Of a stretch of 46,254 bases of DNA, positions 31,091 through 38,618 are shown piece after piece. Under the pieces are notes generated by a model. The model did not search any database. It was not told the DNA's origin and saw nothing but the letters and a program-made list of their open reading frames with translations. The position numbers and the translations under genes are program-made. The first letter of the stretch is position 1. Each line of letters opens with the position of its first letter. This DNA comes from a virus. The DNA lies in the IMG/VR virus record IMGVR_UViG_3300036761_000155, positions 1 to 46,254 of that record; one strand, 5' to 3'.

Positions 31091-31615
31091 TCAACAACTG
31101 ATTCCTGACAGTGCATCCTGTAGCTCTGTCAACACTTCTTCGCACTTCTCTTGCTTTTGTTCGTCGGTCATTTCCTCCTCATTGTCATAGGTGCAATCCA
31201 CACTCTCCAAAGCGTCCGCAGCTTCCTGCACCGAATCTGCGCGCTCTTGAAGCAACTGGCCGGTATCACCTTCTTGTAGCCCTTCAGGCATGTTGTCATG
31301 CTTCTCTTGCAGTTCGCTGGCCAAGTCCTCCAGCGCGCTTTGTACGTCGTCACGTTCTGTTTCGATGTCCTCCATGGTCACGTTATCTGAATGCTGGAAT
31401 GATGATTCTTGCAGTCCAAGTACCGTGCTCAAGAATTCGGATCGAGTCAGTTCGCTCGGCTTCGGATAGCACTCGGTCTTGTTGCAACGGATTGAACGTC
31501 CGCAGTTCTTGAACTGCCACCACACGTAGGCTGCGCCAATGGCGATAGGCGCGCCACACTTCGGGCAGGTGCCCTGATCCTTCCGGGTCTTGTGTACTTT
31601 GGTGACTCTTGGCAT
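31091..31615 (-). CDS. Zinc-ribbon phage protein
   Basis: This is a 174-residue protein. The N-terminal 55 residues hold TCPKCGAPIAIGAAYVWWQF and SIRCNKTECYPKPSELTRSE, a four-Cys zinc ribbon of a type common in phages. The rest is an acidic helical rod (EDIETERDDVQSALEDLAS; then more of the same). It lies just upstream of the Rad50-like gene and may assist it. Zinc binding is inferred from the Cys pattern. Confidence 0.65.
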   Translation of the reverse strand: MPRVTKVHKTRKDQGTCPKCGAPIAIGAAYVWWQFKNCGRSIRCNKTECYPKPSELTRSEFLSTVLGLQESSFQHSDNVTMEDIETERDDVQSALEDLASELQEKHDNMPEGLQEGDTGQLLQERADSVQEAADALESVDCTYDNEEEMTDEQKQEKCEEVLTELQDALSGISC

Positions 31616-31651
31616 ATCTCTCCTTGTGGGCCGTTATAGGTGAATTCGATC

Positions 31652-31891
31652 TTACAGCATCCCGCCGTCGCCACCGGGGGCACTGTCACCGCTCTCTTTC
31701 TTCTCCTTCTGCGCAATGCACAAAGTGAAGTCGGGTTGCTTGTCGGTCTGTTTGTTGTTCTTGAATATGAACACAGTCACACCCGGTAACAGTGTGCCGC
31801 TCATCATGTTCTCGCCTTTGCGCGTCTTGCCTTGCCACAGGCCGCATATCCGTATCAAGCCCGATTCGTTTTGATTCCTGTCATCACTCAT
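31652..31891 (-). CDS. Small phage protein, DUF736-like
   Basis: This is a 79-residue protein with RICGLWQGKTRKGENMMSG, then PGVTVFIFKNNKQTDKQPD and FTLCIAQKEKK. The 'GlW...trkGe..lsG.l......vfkN..k....Pdf.l.ia' line is widespread in phages and resembles DUF736-type small beta proteins. Function is unknown. Confidence 0.6.
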   Translation of the reverse strand: MSDDRNQNESGLIRICGLWQGKTRKGENMMSGTLLPGVTVFIFKNNKQTDKQPDFTLCIAQKEKKESGDSAPGGDGGML

Positions 31892-31909
31892 GTTCGTCTC
31901 CTTTGTTGT

Positions 31910-33145
31910 TTACTTCTTCACCTGCGATGCTTGCAACTGAGCAAGTATCTCTCTCAACACTGCTACCGGCTGTTGCGCAATCGGTGCGTACTTTTTTTGG
32001 ATCGACTGCGCCGCTTCTACTGATACGCCGAAAAAGAGTTCGCTGTCGATTGACCGTATCAGTTCTGCCGCTTCTTGATTCGATTCTTGTCTCTGACTCG
32101 TTGTCCCGTTGCTGTCAGTGGATTCCGTGGGGGCTAACGGGTCACCAGTGCTCTCGCCTTCTTCGGCTTCTTCAATCGCTTCGAGTTCTTTTGCTGTGTC
32201 GTTACTGAGTGCGGAGCCGTGGGGGATTTCGTTGCCGACAATCATCGAGAATGTGGCGACTTGCGCATCGAGTGCGTCAAGCGAACCGTTCGCAATGGCG
32301 ACAAGTTTTTTCTGCACGTCCCGCGCATCGGTCACGGTATCTGGATAATAGCCCTCCATCACCACGGTGGCTACGTCGTTCTTGTAGTCGTACAGTCTGG
32401 TCACGTCCATCGTCACCCCCGGCATGAATGTGCGAATGATATTCCGCTCCCAGTGAGTCCGGGCGTACCGATCTGCTATCGTACGCACGTTCTGCGTCTG
32501 ACCAAGCCTGTACATCACGTCCTTTGAACGCAAGTCAATCCATACACCACTTGCTTCATCGAGTGGATAGAATGACCAGCACTCGGCATTCTTCTGAGCG
32601 GGGAACATGCCTGCCTTCGTGCCCATCCTTGCCACTTCTGGTGAGCTTGATGCCAATAGAATCAACTGATACATCAGGCGAGCCCGTATGTCATATCTCA
32701 GCACGAGATTGTGTACCGCTACACTGCCGCCTGTGTAGCCAATGGCTGATCCTTTTACAGTCACACAATCAAGCGGTGCTGGTGGTGCTGGTTCACAAAG
32801 TATATCGGGCGATTGTACGGGCATGACCCGTGTGACTTCGTTCAACCTCCGGTAGCCGTCCGCTGAGATCATTATGACCTTTTTCCTCCTGATCTCAACT
32901 TCAACCAGCGTCTTGTCCTTTTGGTGCAGGTCAACCTCCGCACGCTGCCAGCGCATCAGTCCATCCCGTGACAGTATGAACGCTGATTGACCGGTCACCT
33001 TTGTGCAGTTCACCAGTGGCTTAGACTTCAGTGCCAGCGGTTTCAGTTTCGGTGCCGGTGGTTTTGGTGCCGGTGGTTTCACTTTCGGTGCCGCTGGTGC
33101 TGGTGCGTGTTTCTTCTTCGCTGCTTTTGTTCTCGCTTTTTTCAT
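31910..33145 (-). CDS. Unknown 411-residue protein with Lys/Pro/Ala N-terminal tail
   Basis: Residues 1-45 are Lys/Ala/Pro repeats of the PKVKPPAPKPPAPK type. Residues 46-310 look folded: SAFILSRDGLMRWQRAEVDL, VAVHNLVLRYDIRARLMYQ, and GVTMDVTRLYDYKNDVATVV. Then there is an acidic Ser/Thr/Asn-rich linker and a final helix (SIQKKYAPIAQQPVAVLRE). No family is recognised. It lies in the replication/recombination module between the helicase loader and the Rad50-like gene. Confidence 0.55.
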   Translation of the reverse strand: MKKARTKAAKKKHAPAPAAPKVKPPAPKPPAPKLKPLALKSKPLVNCTKVTGQSAFILSRDGLMRWQRAEVDLHQKDKTLVEVEIRRKKVIMISADGYRRLNEVTRVMPVQSPDILCEPAPPAPLDCVTVKGSAIGYTGGSVAVHNLVLRYDIRARLMYQLILLASSSPEVARMGTKAGMFPAQKNAECWSFYPLDEASGVWIDLRSKDVMYRLGQTQNVRTIADRYARTHWERNIIRTFMPGVTMDVTRLYDYKNDVATVVMEGYYPDTVTDARDVQKKLVAIANGSLDALDAQVATFSMIVGNEIPHGSALSNDTAKELEAIEEAEEGESTGDPLAPTESTDSNGTTSQRQESNQEAAELIRSIDSELFFGVSVEAAQSIQKKYAPIAQQPVAVLREILAQLQASQVKK

Positions 33146-33152
33146 CTCTCTC

Positions 33153-33875
33153 CTATGGTTGTTTATTGTTCATACGTGGCCTATAGTCCGGGCCTGATAG
33201 CTCTACAATCTGCATTGCCGACAGTCGAGAGTATACACCGCTGATGACGTGGCTGTGCTCGAGACCTAACGCATATTCCGCTTGCTTCTGTGTCACGTTC
33301 GTGGTGACAATGGTCGGCGTTCTACGGGCGACTCTGATGTCGAGAATGTCATACAGGATTTCCGCGCTTGTTTTCGTTGCGCGTTTCCACATATCGTCCA
33401 CGACCAGTACATTGCAGTTCTTATACTGCCTGCGCGCTTCGTGGTTCATATCACAGTGCCGTATCCAGCATCCGGTCAACTGGTGCATTATCACGTCGCG
33501 AAGTAATGCACGAGCAAGGTGCGTTTTGCCGCAGCCGTTGCCTTGACTGTACAGCACAAGACCAAGTGCTTTATGTTCGAGTATTGAGACAACCATGCCG
33601 CGTGCAGCATCGAGGGCTGACTGAGTACCCGCTGCTGGGATGAATGACTCAAAGGTCGCACCCGTGTACATTCCTGCAATGCCAGCTTCGACCATTCGCA
33701 GTGAAGCTTGTTCACTTTGTTCGACACGAATCCGGTCGTTCAACGCTTGCTCTGCGTGGCCGCAAGGGTAATCAAGAATGCTGTAGCCTAACGCTGTTTG
33801 TATAACCACTGTGGATTGTTCACACACTGGACATATAGGCAATACAGTATTGTCTCTTACAATGTACTTAAACAT
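33153..33875 (-). CDS. DnaC-like helicase loader ATPase
   Basis: ATG at 33873-33875 gives 240 residues; the frame upstream runs through the iteron DNA and is not used. The N-terminus has a possible zinc site (ICPVCEQSTV, YPCGHAEQ). Walker A is YSQGNGCGKTHLARAL (about 112-118), Walker B NVLVVDDMWKR, and sensor I is PTIVTTNV. This is the DnaC/IstB AAA+ layout. It would load a DnaB-type helicase at the origin. Confidence 0.85.
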   Translation of the reverse strand: MFKYIVRDNTVLPICPVCEQSTVVIQTALGYSILDYPCGHAEQALNDRIRVEQSEQASLRMVEAGIAGMYTGATFESFIPAAGTQSALDAARGMVVSILEHKALGLVLYSQGNGCGKTHLARALLRDVIMHQLTGCWIRHCDMNHEARRQYKNCNVLVVDDMWKRATKTSAEILYDILDIRVARRTPTIVTTNVTQKQAEYALGLEHSHVISGVYSRLSAMQIVELSGPDYRPRMNNKQP

Positions 33876-33904
33876 AAAGATATACAAGAGTAGCTGCGGG
33901 GCAG

Positions 33905-33959
33905 GTGTGAAATGCTTCTGCAATGCAAATGAAATGCTCTTGCAATGCTTTTGCAATGC
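33905..33959. repeat. Five tandem 11-bp iterons
   Basis: Five 11-bp units start at 33905, 33916, 33927, 33938 and 33949, all ending in AATGC with the form NNNTGMAATGC. Spacing is exactly 11 bp, about one helical turn, so the sites face the same side of DNA. They lie 30 bp upstream of the helicase-loader start, next to an AT-rich stretch (33840-33895). A replication-initiator or repressor binding array is likely. Confidence 0.8.
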
Positions 33960-33969
33960 CCGTCCTGCT

Positions 33970-34000
33970 CAGTGGTGCGCCCGCGACATGTCTGCGGGCA
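33970..34000 (-). other. Weak hairpin between regulator gene and iterons
   Basis: A GCCCGC/GCGGGC stem of 6 bp lies within this stretch between the helix-turn-helix gene and the iterons. No T-run is present. The rest of the 33876-34031 gap shows only the iterons and AT-rich DNA. Confidence 0.35.
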
Positions 34001-34031
34001 CCTACACCTGACGTTCTGTTCATCCGTGGTG

Positions 34032-34316
34032 TCATGTACGCTTACGATTCTTGATCGATTCTGCGCGGCGAATGAGTTCATCCACGGCCTTGCTTGCCAT
34101 CTCAATTCTGCCGCCGTTCATACTGATATAATGCCTGAGCTTGTGCGCTATCGCTGAATTCGTAGGCCAGTCACCTACGCAGCGCGGCCCGAGCATCTTG
34201 TTCAGTGTCGGAACTGACACACCGATGTCGAGTGCGGCGAGCGTGCGGGGGAGACCTTTTCGCTTCACGATCTTTGCCAGCGTCTTGACTTCTGCTTCTG
34301 ATACTGTCACATACAT
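34032..34316 (-). CDS. Helix-turn-helix DNA-binding protein
   Basis: This is a 94-residue protein. After VSEAEVKTLAKIVKRKGLPR, the segment TLAALDIGVSVPTLNKMLG fits the two helices of a helix-turn-helix, with the recognition helix at VSVPTLNKML. A long C-terminal helix (ASKAVDELIRRAESIKNRK) follows. It lies directly upstream of the 11-bp iterons and is a candidate to bind them. Confidence 0.65.
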   Translation of the reverse strand: MYVTVSEAEVKTLAKIVKRKGLPRTLAALDIGVSVPTLNKMLGPRCVGDWPTNSAIAHKLRHYISMNGGRIEMASKAVDELIRRAESIKNRKRT

Positions 34317-34341
34317 GGCCTTGTCCTTGTCTTGTTGTTAT

Positions 34342-34370
34342 GCCGGGGCTGGCTACGTGCCAGCCCCGGC
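34342..34370 (-). other. Perfect 12-bp intergenic hairpin
   Basis: GCCGGGGCTGGC (34342-34353) pairs perfectly with 34359-34370 around a 5-base loop, between the DUF932 gene and the helix-turn-helix gene. No T-run follows on the minus strand, so it may slow rather than end transcription. Confidence 0.6.
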
Positions 34371-34395
34371 TGTCGTTGTGCCCTTGTGGGCCATC

Positions 34396-35403
34396 CTACA
34401 CGCAGTGAAGTGGGGTCTGGCTACAGTTGAGAATGTCATGGGCAATGGACATGCTCTTTTCCTTGACCAACCGCCCTGAGCCAAAGAGCGCGCTTTCTGC
34501 CTTCCCGGCGTCGCCACCGGGGCCACCGCGCTTGTAGTCTACCCACTCGGCGACACCGTTGACCCATGACCACAGAGTGCGACCGTCGTTGCCTTTGCCC
34601 CTGTACGTGGTGTCCATTACGCTGTTGACCATGTTCAGCGTCTTGGTGCTGACCAGCGTCGCGTCCCGGATGTCCTTTACGGTCGGGGAGATGTCAAACA
34701 GGGTGCGGGTCGCGTTCATGTGGTTCTCTCGATCCATCGGCGTGTCGAGCATCGCCCGTATCATGTCGTGCGCCGATTCTTGTTCGCGGGCTACGATGCC
34801 GAGCAACCGGTGCGATTCGGCCAGTGCCTGATGCGCGTTGCTTGTGTGTCGGATTGTCACCGACTTCTCCTTTCCCTCAAGTGCAAAGGTCAACGTATTG
34901 TTGCACACAACCCTGATGGCTGTAAACTTCGCAGTCAGCGACCGCTTGCCGTCGTGGGAGTTCGATAGCAACAAGTATGATCCGACCGCGTCGCCGGGCA
35001 CCCCTATGTCTTGGGGGAGCTTCGCCATGAGCCACACCGTCTCTCCTTTCCCCAGTGCGCCCGCTGTCTGATACATGGCCTCACCCGCGCCGGTGATCGC
35101 ATCGAAAAAGCTGAACGCTTCGCAGTTCTGGACAATGGAGTATCTGTCCGACACAAGCCCCAGCGGGGTCATGTTGTCCATGCGCACCGTTGCGTACCGA
35201 TCAGGCACCGGTACCATTGCAGTGGGGCTCACTGCTGTGTACACTGGACACTTCTCCACTGAGTACCCAAGTCCTGCCTTGGATATACACTCTTGCGCGG
35301 TCATGCCCTCTCCCTCCACATGCTGACCGAGCTTGTGCCACGGAGTATTGCCAACATAGGCCATACTCGCGATTCCGTTTACTATGCAAAGATTGTGACT
35401 CAT
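34396..35403 (-). CDS. DUF932 phage/plasmid-like protein
   Basis: This is a 335-residue protein. It opens MSHNLCIVNGIASMAYVG with TPWHKLGQHV, typical of the TIGR03299/DUF932 family. It then has YSIVQNCEAFSFFDAITG, GETVWLMAKLP, and RVVCNNTLTFAL ('r.VC.NtL...l'). The end has ALFGSGRLVKEKSMSIAHD. It is full length for the family. Its molecular function is unknown; it is common in phages and mobile plasmids. Confidence 0.85.
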   Translation of the reverse strand: MSHNLCIVNGIASMAYVGNTPWHKLGQHVEGEGMTAQECISKAGLGYSVEKCPVYTAVSPTAMVPVPDRYATVRMDNMTPLGLVSDRYSIVQNCEAFSFFDAITGAGEAMYQTAGALGKGETVWLMAKLPQDIGVPGDAVGSYLLLSNSHDGKRSLTAKFTAIRVVCNNTLTFALEGKEKSVTIRHTSNAHQALAESHRLLGIVAREQESAHDMIRAMLDTPMDRENHMNATRTLFDISPTVKDIRDATLVSTKTLNMVNSVMDTTYRGKGNDGRTLWSWVNGVAEWVDYKRGGPGGDAGKAESALFGSGRLVKEKSMSIAHDILNCSQTPLHCV

Positions 35404-35594
35404 ATCGACCTCCTGTACGCCTTACGCGTGATGATTGTCCGCTTCTGCTGTGGTACGTCGCGGCCTGTCCGCAACGCTTGTCTGACCGACTGCTTCTCCT
35501 GCTTTGTTATCGCTATCATTGTCTCACCTGTGGTGATAGTTATGGTGGCTACAGGCTTCCCTATAAGCCCCTGTTGTGTTGCTTGTGGTGTCAA
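35400..35594 (-). CDS. Small Thr/Ile-rich protein
   Basis: This is a 64-residue protein whose start codon is TTG overlapping the upstream stop as TTGA and whose stop overlaps the DUF932 start as ATGA. It is rich in Thr, Ile, Gln and Arg (PVATITITTGETMIAITKQ). No family is recognised. Tight coupling on both sides is the main support. Confidence 0.5.
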   Translation of the reverse strand: MTPQATQQGLIGKPVATITITTGETMIAITKQEKQSVRQALRTGRDVPQQKRTIITRKAYRRSI

Positions 35595-36496
35595 TACTTG
35601 TACGGTGACCGCTCCCGCTTTATGCCTACCGTACCGTGTCCCTCGGGGCTGACATTCAGACCGCCGTCGTTTGTGCGGATGGTCAATGCGAACTGGTGCA
35701 AGTCCACGTCGATTGTGAATGCCCTACGATCAAGACCCGCGCTCAATTGTATCTCGAATCCGTTCGTGCTTGAATCAACGATCTTGAGAATGCCTAACTC
35801 GTGTAGTATGTTGGCTACGGCGTTTCCCTTGTGCTCGCCCTTATATAGTTCGCGCCTCTTGTCCTTGTAGCCGTTGACCGTCTCCGCAGCCCGTGCCCGC
35901 TGCATCAGGTTCGTATGGTCGAGCGTCACGTACAATTCGCAAGTAGTCTCATCTCCGTCCGTTGACATGAAATCGAAAATGCTTTCGGGATTGTCAACGA
36001 TGCGGGAAATTTTGCAGAACCGGTCGTGGCGTACATTGTGCAGCCTCCGCAGTGCTTCCGACTTTTCGCACGCGGTGGTCTGTGTTGAGCCTGTCGGGAT
36101 GATTGTACCCCTCCAGCACCAAATTGTGCAGCATTCGTTTGTCGTGATACACGTCATATCCAATTCGGTCATTGACTCGGTGATCGTGTCCAACAGCTTA
36201 TTGTACTCTGCCCTGCTACGTTCGCACCGAGCACTGATGGTCTGAATATACGCTTCGTGCGCGGCCTGCTCACGCTTTTTGTTTGTGAGACGCACGTCCT
36301 CGTCATACGCCTGCTGCTCGGCAAGTGCTAACTCCGCAATGCGCTTCTTCTCCTGCATCTTGGCCGCTCTCCGATCGGCCTTCTGTTCTTCCCGTATACG
36401 GAAGATTGTACGCTGTTGCTGGCTGACCGTCTCCATTGGTTCGTGGATGCTGGTGGCTGCTTCCTGCGGTGCTGCGGTCTGTGTGTCTGTCGTCAT
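35591..36496 (-). CDS. Phage protein with N-terminal coiled coil
   Basis: ATG at 36494-36496 has a GGAGA site; the frame upstream runs into the leader and promoter and is not used. The 301-residue product has an Ala/Gln/Glu helix (RTIFRIREEQKADRRAAKM, then KRIAELALAEQQAYDEDVR) for its first 130 residues, then a globular part with CTIWCWRGTIIPTG and FDFMSTDGDETTCELYV. No family is recognised. It is the first gene after promoter 36582-36610. Confidence 0.5.
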   Translation of the reverse strand: MTTDTQTAAPQEAATSIHEPMETVSQQQRTIFRIREEQKADRRAAKMQEKKRIAELALAEQQAYDEDVRLTNKKREQAAHEAYIQTISARCERSRAEYNKLLDTITESMTELDMTCITTNECCTIWCWRGTIIPTGSTQTTACEKSEALRRLHNVRHDRFCKISRIVDNPESIFDFMSTDGDETTCELYVTLDHTNLMQRARAAETVNGYKDKRRELYKGEHKGNAVANILHELGILKIVDSSTNGFEIQLSAGLDRRAFTIDVDLHQFALTIRTNDGGLNVSPEGHGTVGIKRERSPYKY

Positions 36497-36625
36497 CGTC
36501 GTTCTCCTGCCCCCTGTGGGGGCCTTGTTATTGCCCCTTGTGGGGCTTTGTGTTTCGGGGCCTATTGGCCTCAACACCACTATTATAGCAACTTGTATAG
36601 TAAATGTCAACTCCTGCCCTTTTTT
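36496..36625 (-). repeat. Duplicated promoter-leader block, copy 1
   Basis: This block and 38618-38745 share the promoter, the first RNA bases (TAGTGGTGTTGAGG), a GGCC-AATA-GGCC hairpin, and two hairpins of the CCCCC-ACA-GGGGG type before the ribosome-binding site. The downstream genes are unrelated. Confidence 0.8.
36582..36610 (-). promoter_or_regulatory. Promoter of the 36.5 kb unit
   Basis: Minus-strand TTGACA (36605-36610), 17-bp spacer, TATAAT (36582-36587), with TGC before the -10. The leader of about 85 bases is highly structured before the start at 36496. Confidence 0.88.
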
Positions 36626-36631
36626 CCCCGT

Positions 36632-36928
36632 TCATTTCGTTGAGACCGTGATGGACATTGAGGTCGTGCCTGCCGATGCCACGCGATGCCGTGGAGTCGT
36701 TTTGCGCGATGCGCTGGCCAAACGTTCTGCGTCACCCGTGTATCGTACATGCGGATTGCCTTCTCCAAAGCGTTTCATAAACTGCGCGCCTTGAAGTGTC
36801 TTGAACGGGCCGATCACCATCACAAATGTGTCTCCGTGCGTTGTGCGTGTCGGTGTCGTTTCTGACCGGAACACAGCACGGCTACGGTCGGCCTTGACAC
36901 CTACGTATATCTGTTCGTTTGTTTTCAT
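36632..36928 (-). CDS. Small phage protein of unknown function
   Basis: ATG at 36926-36928 overlaps the upstream stop as ATGA, giving 98 residues; the longer frame overlaps the previous gene. It opens MKTNEQIYVGVKADRSRAV, has FVMVIGPFKTLQGAQFMKRF and a Ser/Thr/Arg-rich end. The 'GPF.T..GA..M...g.gNP' line occurs in small phage proteins of unknown role. Confidence 0.5.
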   Translation of the reverse strand: MKTNEQIYVGVKADRSRAVFRSETTPTRTTHGDTFVMVIGPFKTLQGAQFMKRFGEGNPHVRYTGDAERLASASRKTTPRHRVASAGTTSMSITVSTK

Positions 36929-37152
36929 TTCAACTCCATGTACCATTGATCTTTCAACTGGGCCAGTTCGTCGTGCGTAGCAACGTCGGGAATGCTGGGT
37001 ACCGTGCCGCGCTTGACCTCGAATGACTTGCGGTACTCGTGGCCGTCCTCTCCACGGTATGCGACAATGTACATATCGCATCGCCTGCGCTCGTCTCTGA
37101 AGCTACGCGCCCCTTCTACTACTCGCACTACCTGCATCTTGTACAGCTTCAT
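36925..37152 (-). CDS. Small phage protein of unknown function
   Basis: This is a 75-residue protein with a beta-rich, basic opening (MKLYKMQVVRVVEGARSFR) and YIVAYRGEDGHEYRKSFEV. It is coupled to the next gene by ATGA. No family is recognised. Confidence 0.5.
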   Translation of the reverse strand: MKLYKMQVVRVVEGARSFRDERRRCDMYIVAYRGEDGHEYRKSFEVKRGTVPSIPDVATHDELAQLKDQWYMELK

Positions 37153-37209
37153 TTCTGTCTCCGGTTACGGTGCAAGGGGAAAGTACCTACCCTCCCCTAC
37201 ACCGATTCG

Positions 37210-37377
37210 TTATACGATGTCGAACACGTAGTCTGGTTCGAGTCCGAAACTGTCCTGCAAAACGTCATCCGGGTCGGCTCCTTCTCTGACTTCGCGCCGG
37301 GCTTCAGCAATGGCTGCATCGGCTTCAGCTTCAGTCATCCTGTCCCGCTCAATGAGCACGTCCCTCAAGTGGTTCAT
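37210..37377 (-). CDS. Small acidic helical phage protein
   Basis: ATG at 37375-37377 gives 55 residues and overlaps the upstream region by coupling. The sequence MTEAEADAAIAEARREVRE, followed by DPDDVLQDSFGLEPDYVFDI, follows a line common in small phage proteins ('mteeEAd..i.ea+eev..G.dpe.vL...fgLEpDY'). Function is unknown. Confidence 0.6.
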   Translation of the reverse strand: MNHLRDVLIERDRMTEAEADAAIAEARREVREGADPDDVLQDSFGLEPDYVFDIV

Positions 37378-37378
37378 C

Positions 37379-37711
37379 TTAGTTCTGCGCAGTGTGCTTT
37401 GCATCTTGGTTCTCCTGTGTTAGTGTTGACTGTATCTTGAGTATGCAACGGGCAACTATCATCGCAGTGAATTTGCTGGGATGAACGCTGCCTATCACTA
37501 CGGCGTCCCGTGTCATCTTGTACTCCTCGTCTACGGTGTCGGTCACGTTCAACGCGGCCTTGAGTTCTTCCTTTATGACGTGCGTTGCTACGGCTGCATG
37601 ATCCTTCAGTTTCGCGCCCATGGTGTCCACTACGGCCTTCATTACCGCGTTGCACAGGCTTGTTACTGAGTCATCGCTTCGCATGGCGTCAATCGTTCTC
37701 GTCGTCTGCAT
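37379..37711 (-). CDS. Small helical protein
   Basis: This is a 110-residue, mostly helical protein (SLCNAVMKAVVDTMGAKLK; HVIKEELKAALNVTDTVDE). No family is recognised. Its start overlaps the previous gene by 23 bases, and it precedes the small acidic gene without a gap. Confidence 0.5.
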   Translation of the reverse strand: MQTTRTIDAMRSDDSVTSLCNAVMKAVVDTMGAKLKDHAAVATHVIKEELKAALNVTDTVDEEYKMTRDAVVIGSVHPSKFTAMIVARCILKIQSTLTQENQDAKHTAQN

Positions 37712-37910
37712 GTTGTCTCCTTGGTGAAATGTTCGGGCAACCTGTCTCGTGACAAGCCTTGCCCATGATGATTACCACTTCGCATTGACTGCAACCGACG
37801 CGCATATACCACCGGGCATTTACGCGCTGGAGTGCGCTCTTGTCGAATCCATTGGCCTTATATCGTTCGATTGCTTCCTCCAACTGCTCTATCCTTTTCT
37901 TATGAGTCAT
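37689..37910 (-). CDS. Small Cys-containing phage protein
   Basis: This is a 73-residue protein. An Lys/Glu helix (KKRIEQLEEAIERYKANGF) is followed by MRVGCSQCEVVIIMGKACHE and TGCPN. The 'mgkACHEtGCPn' end is seen in other small phage proteins and suggests a zinc site with CxxC plus Cys/His. Function is unknown. Confidence 0.6.
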   Translation of the reverse strand: MTHKKRIEQLEEAIERYKANGFDKSALQRVNARWYMRVGCSQCEVVIIMGKACHETGCPNISPRRQHADDEND

Positions 37911-37928
37911 CTGGTTCTCCTTTCTGTG

Positions 37929-37962
37929 GGGCCGGGGAAGCTGCTGCCTTCCCCTGTGGCCC
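37929..37962 (-). other. Two-part intergenic hairpin
   Basis: GGGGAAG (37934-37940) pairs with CTTCCCC (37948-37954), and outside it GGGCC (37929-37933) pairs with GGCCC (37958-37962). It lies between the 206-residue protein gene and the next small gene. No T-run. Confidence 0.5.
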
Positions 37963-37997
37963 GTTGTTCGTTTGTGGTGAATGAGTACCCTGCTCGA

Positions 37998-38618
37998 TCA
38001 GTCGTTCATTACGATTATCGTGCGCGAGGCGTTCTCATTATTGTATATGGTGGTAATGTCGGTAGCCGCGGCCTGTGTGAACGTCTCAAGAATGTCCTCG
38101 TCTTGATTGACAAGCAGGAAGCGCACCGGCCACGTATTTCGGTCAACTGGGAACCGGATGTCGCTGGCGTCAACTATCACTGCCGTGCCACGGTAGGCAC
38201 CGACCTCAAGAGCCATTGAGTACACGCGAAACGTCTGCGGCTTTGGCGACGCCGCAGTCGGTGTCACTGGTGCCACGTATATCCGCGCATTGGTGCTGTA
38301 CACCTTGAAGTCCGATGCCCATTGAGAATGCGAGCGCGTCGTCTTCAGAAAAACAACCATGTCCGCTGGCTGGTTGCCGCAGTATGCAGCATCCGACTCG
38401 TGAATGTTACCGGCCAGATACTGATCCGCAATGCGCTGGCAAAGGGCTGTGTCGTGTTGCGCGTCCGTTACCATATGCAAGCCGACATTGTACCACCGGC
38501 CTTCACCACGGTGAATGTAGCAGTATAGGTGACCCGCTGGGGCTACCACCACTGCTCTGCGGCTACTGTCACTTGGGATATGCTTTGCTACTGCTGCTGT
38601 CGTTGTCGCTGTTCTCAT
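37998..38618 (-). CDS. Phage protein of unknown function
   Basis: ATG at 38616-38618 follows AAGGAGA, giving 206 residues; the frame upstream is leader DNA. It has HLYCYIHRGEGRWYNVGLHM, RIADQYLAGNIHESDAAYC, and a beta-rich second half (TFRVYSMALEVGAYRGTAV, RFLLVNQDEDILETFTQ). No family is recognised. It is the first gene of the unit driven by promoter 38707-38735. Confidence 0.5.
   Translation of the reverse strand: MRTATTTAAVAKHIPSDSSRRAVVVAPAGHLYCYIHRGEGRWYNVGLHMVTDAQHDTALCQRIADQYLAGNIHESDAAYCGNQPADMVVFLKTTRSHSQWASDFKVYSTNARIYVAPVTPTAASPKPQTFRVYSMALEVGAYRGTAVIVDASDIRFPVDRNTWPVRFLLVNQDEDILETFTQAAATDITTIYNNENASRTIIVMND

Noticed and set aside
33857-34105. 82-residue minus frame across the iterons
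   Set aside because: It overlaps the regulator gene and the iteron array, has no recognisable fold, and the 11-bp period conflicts with coding.
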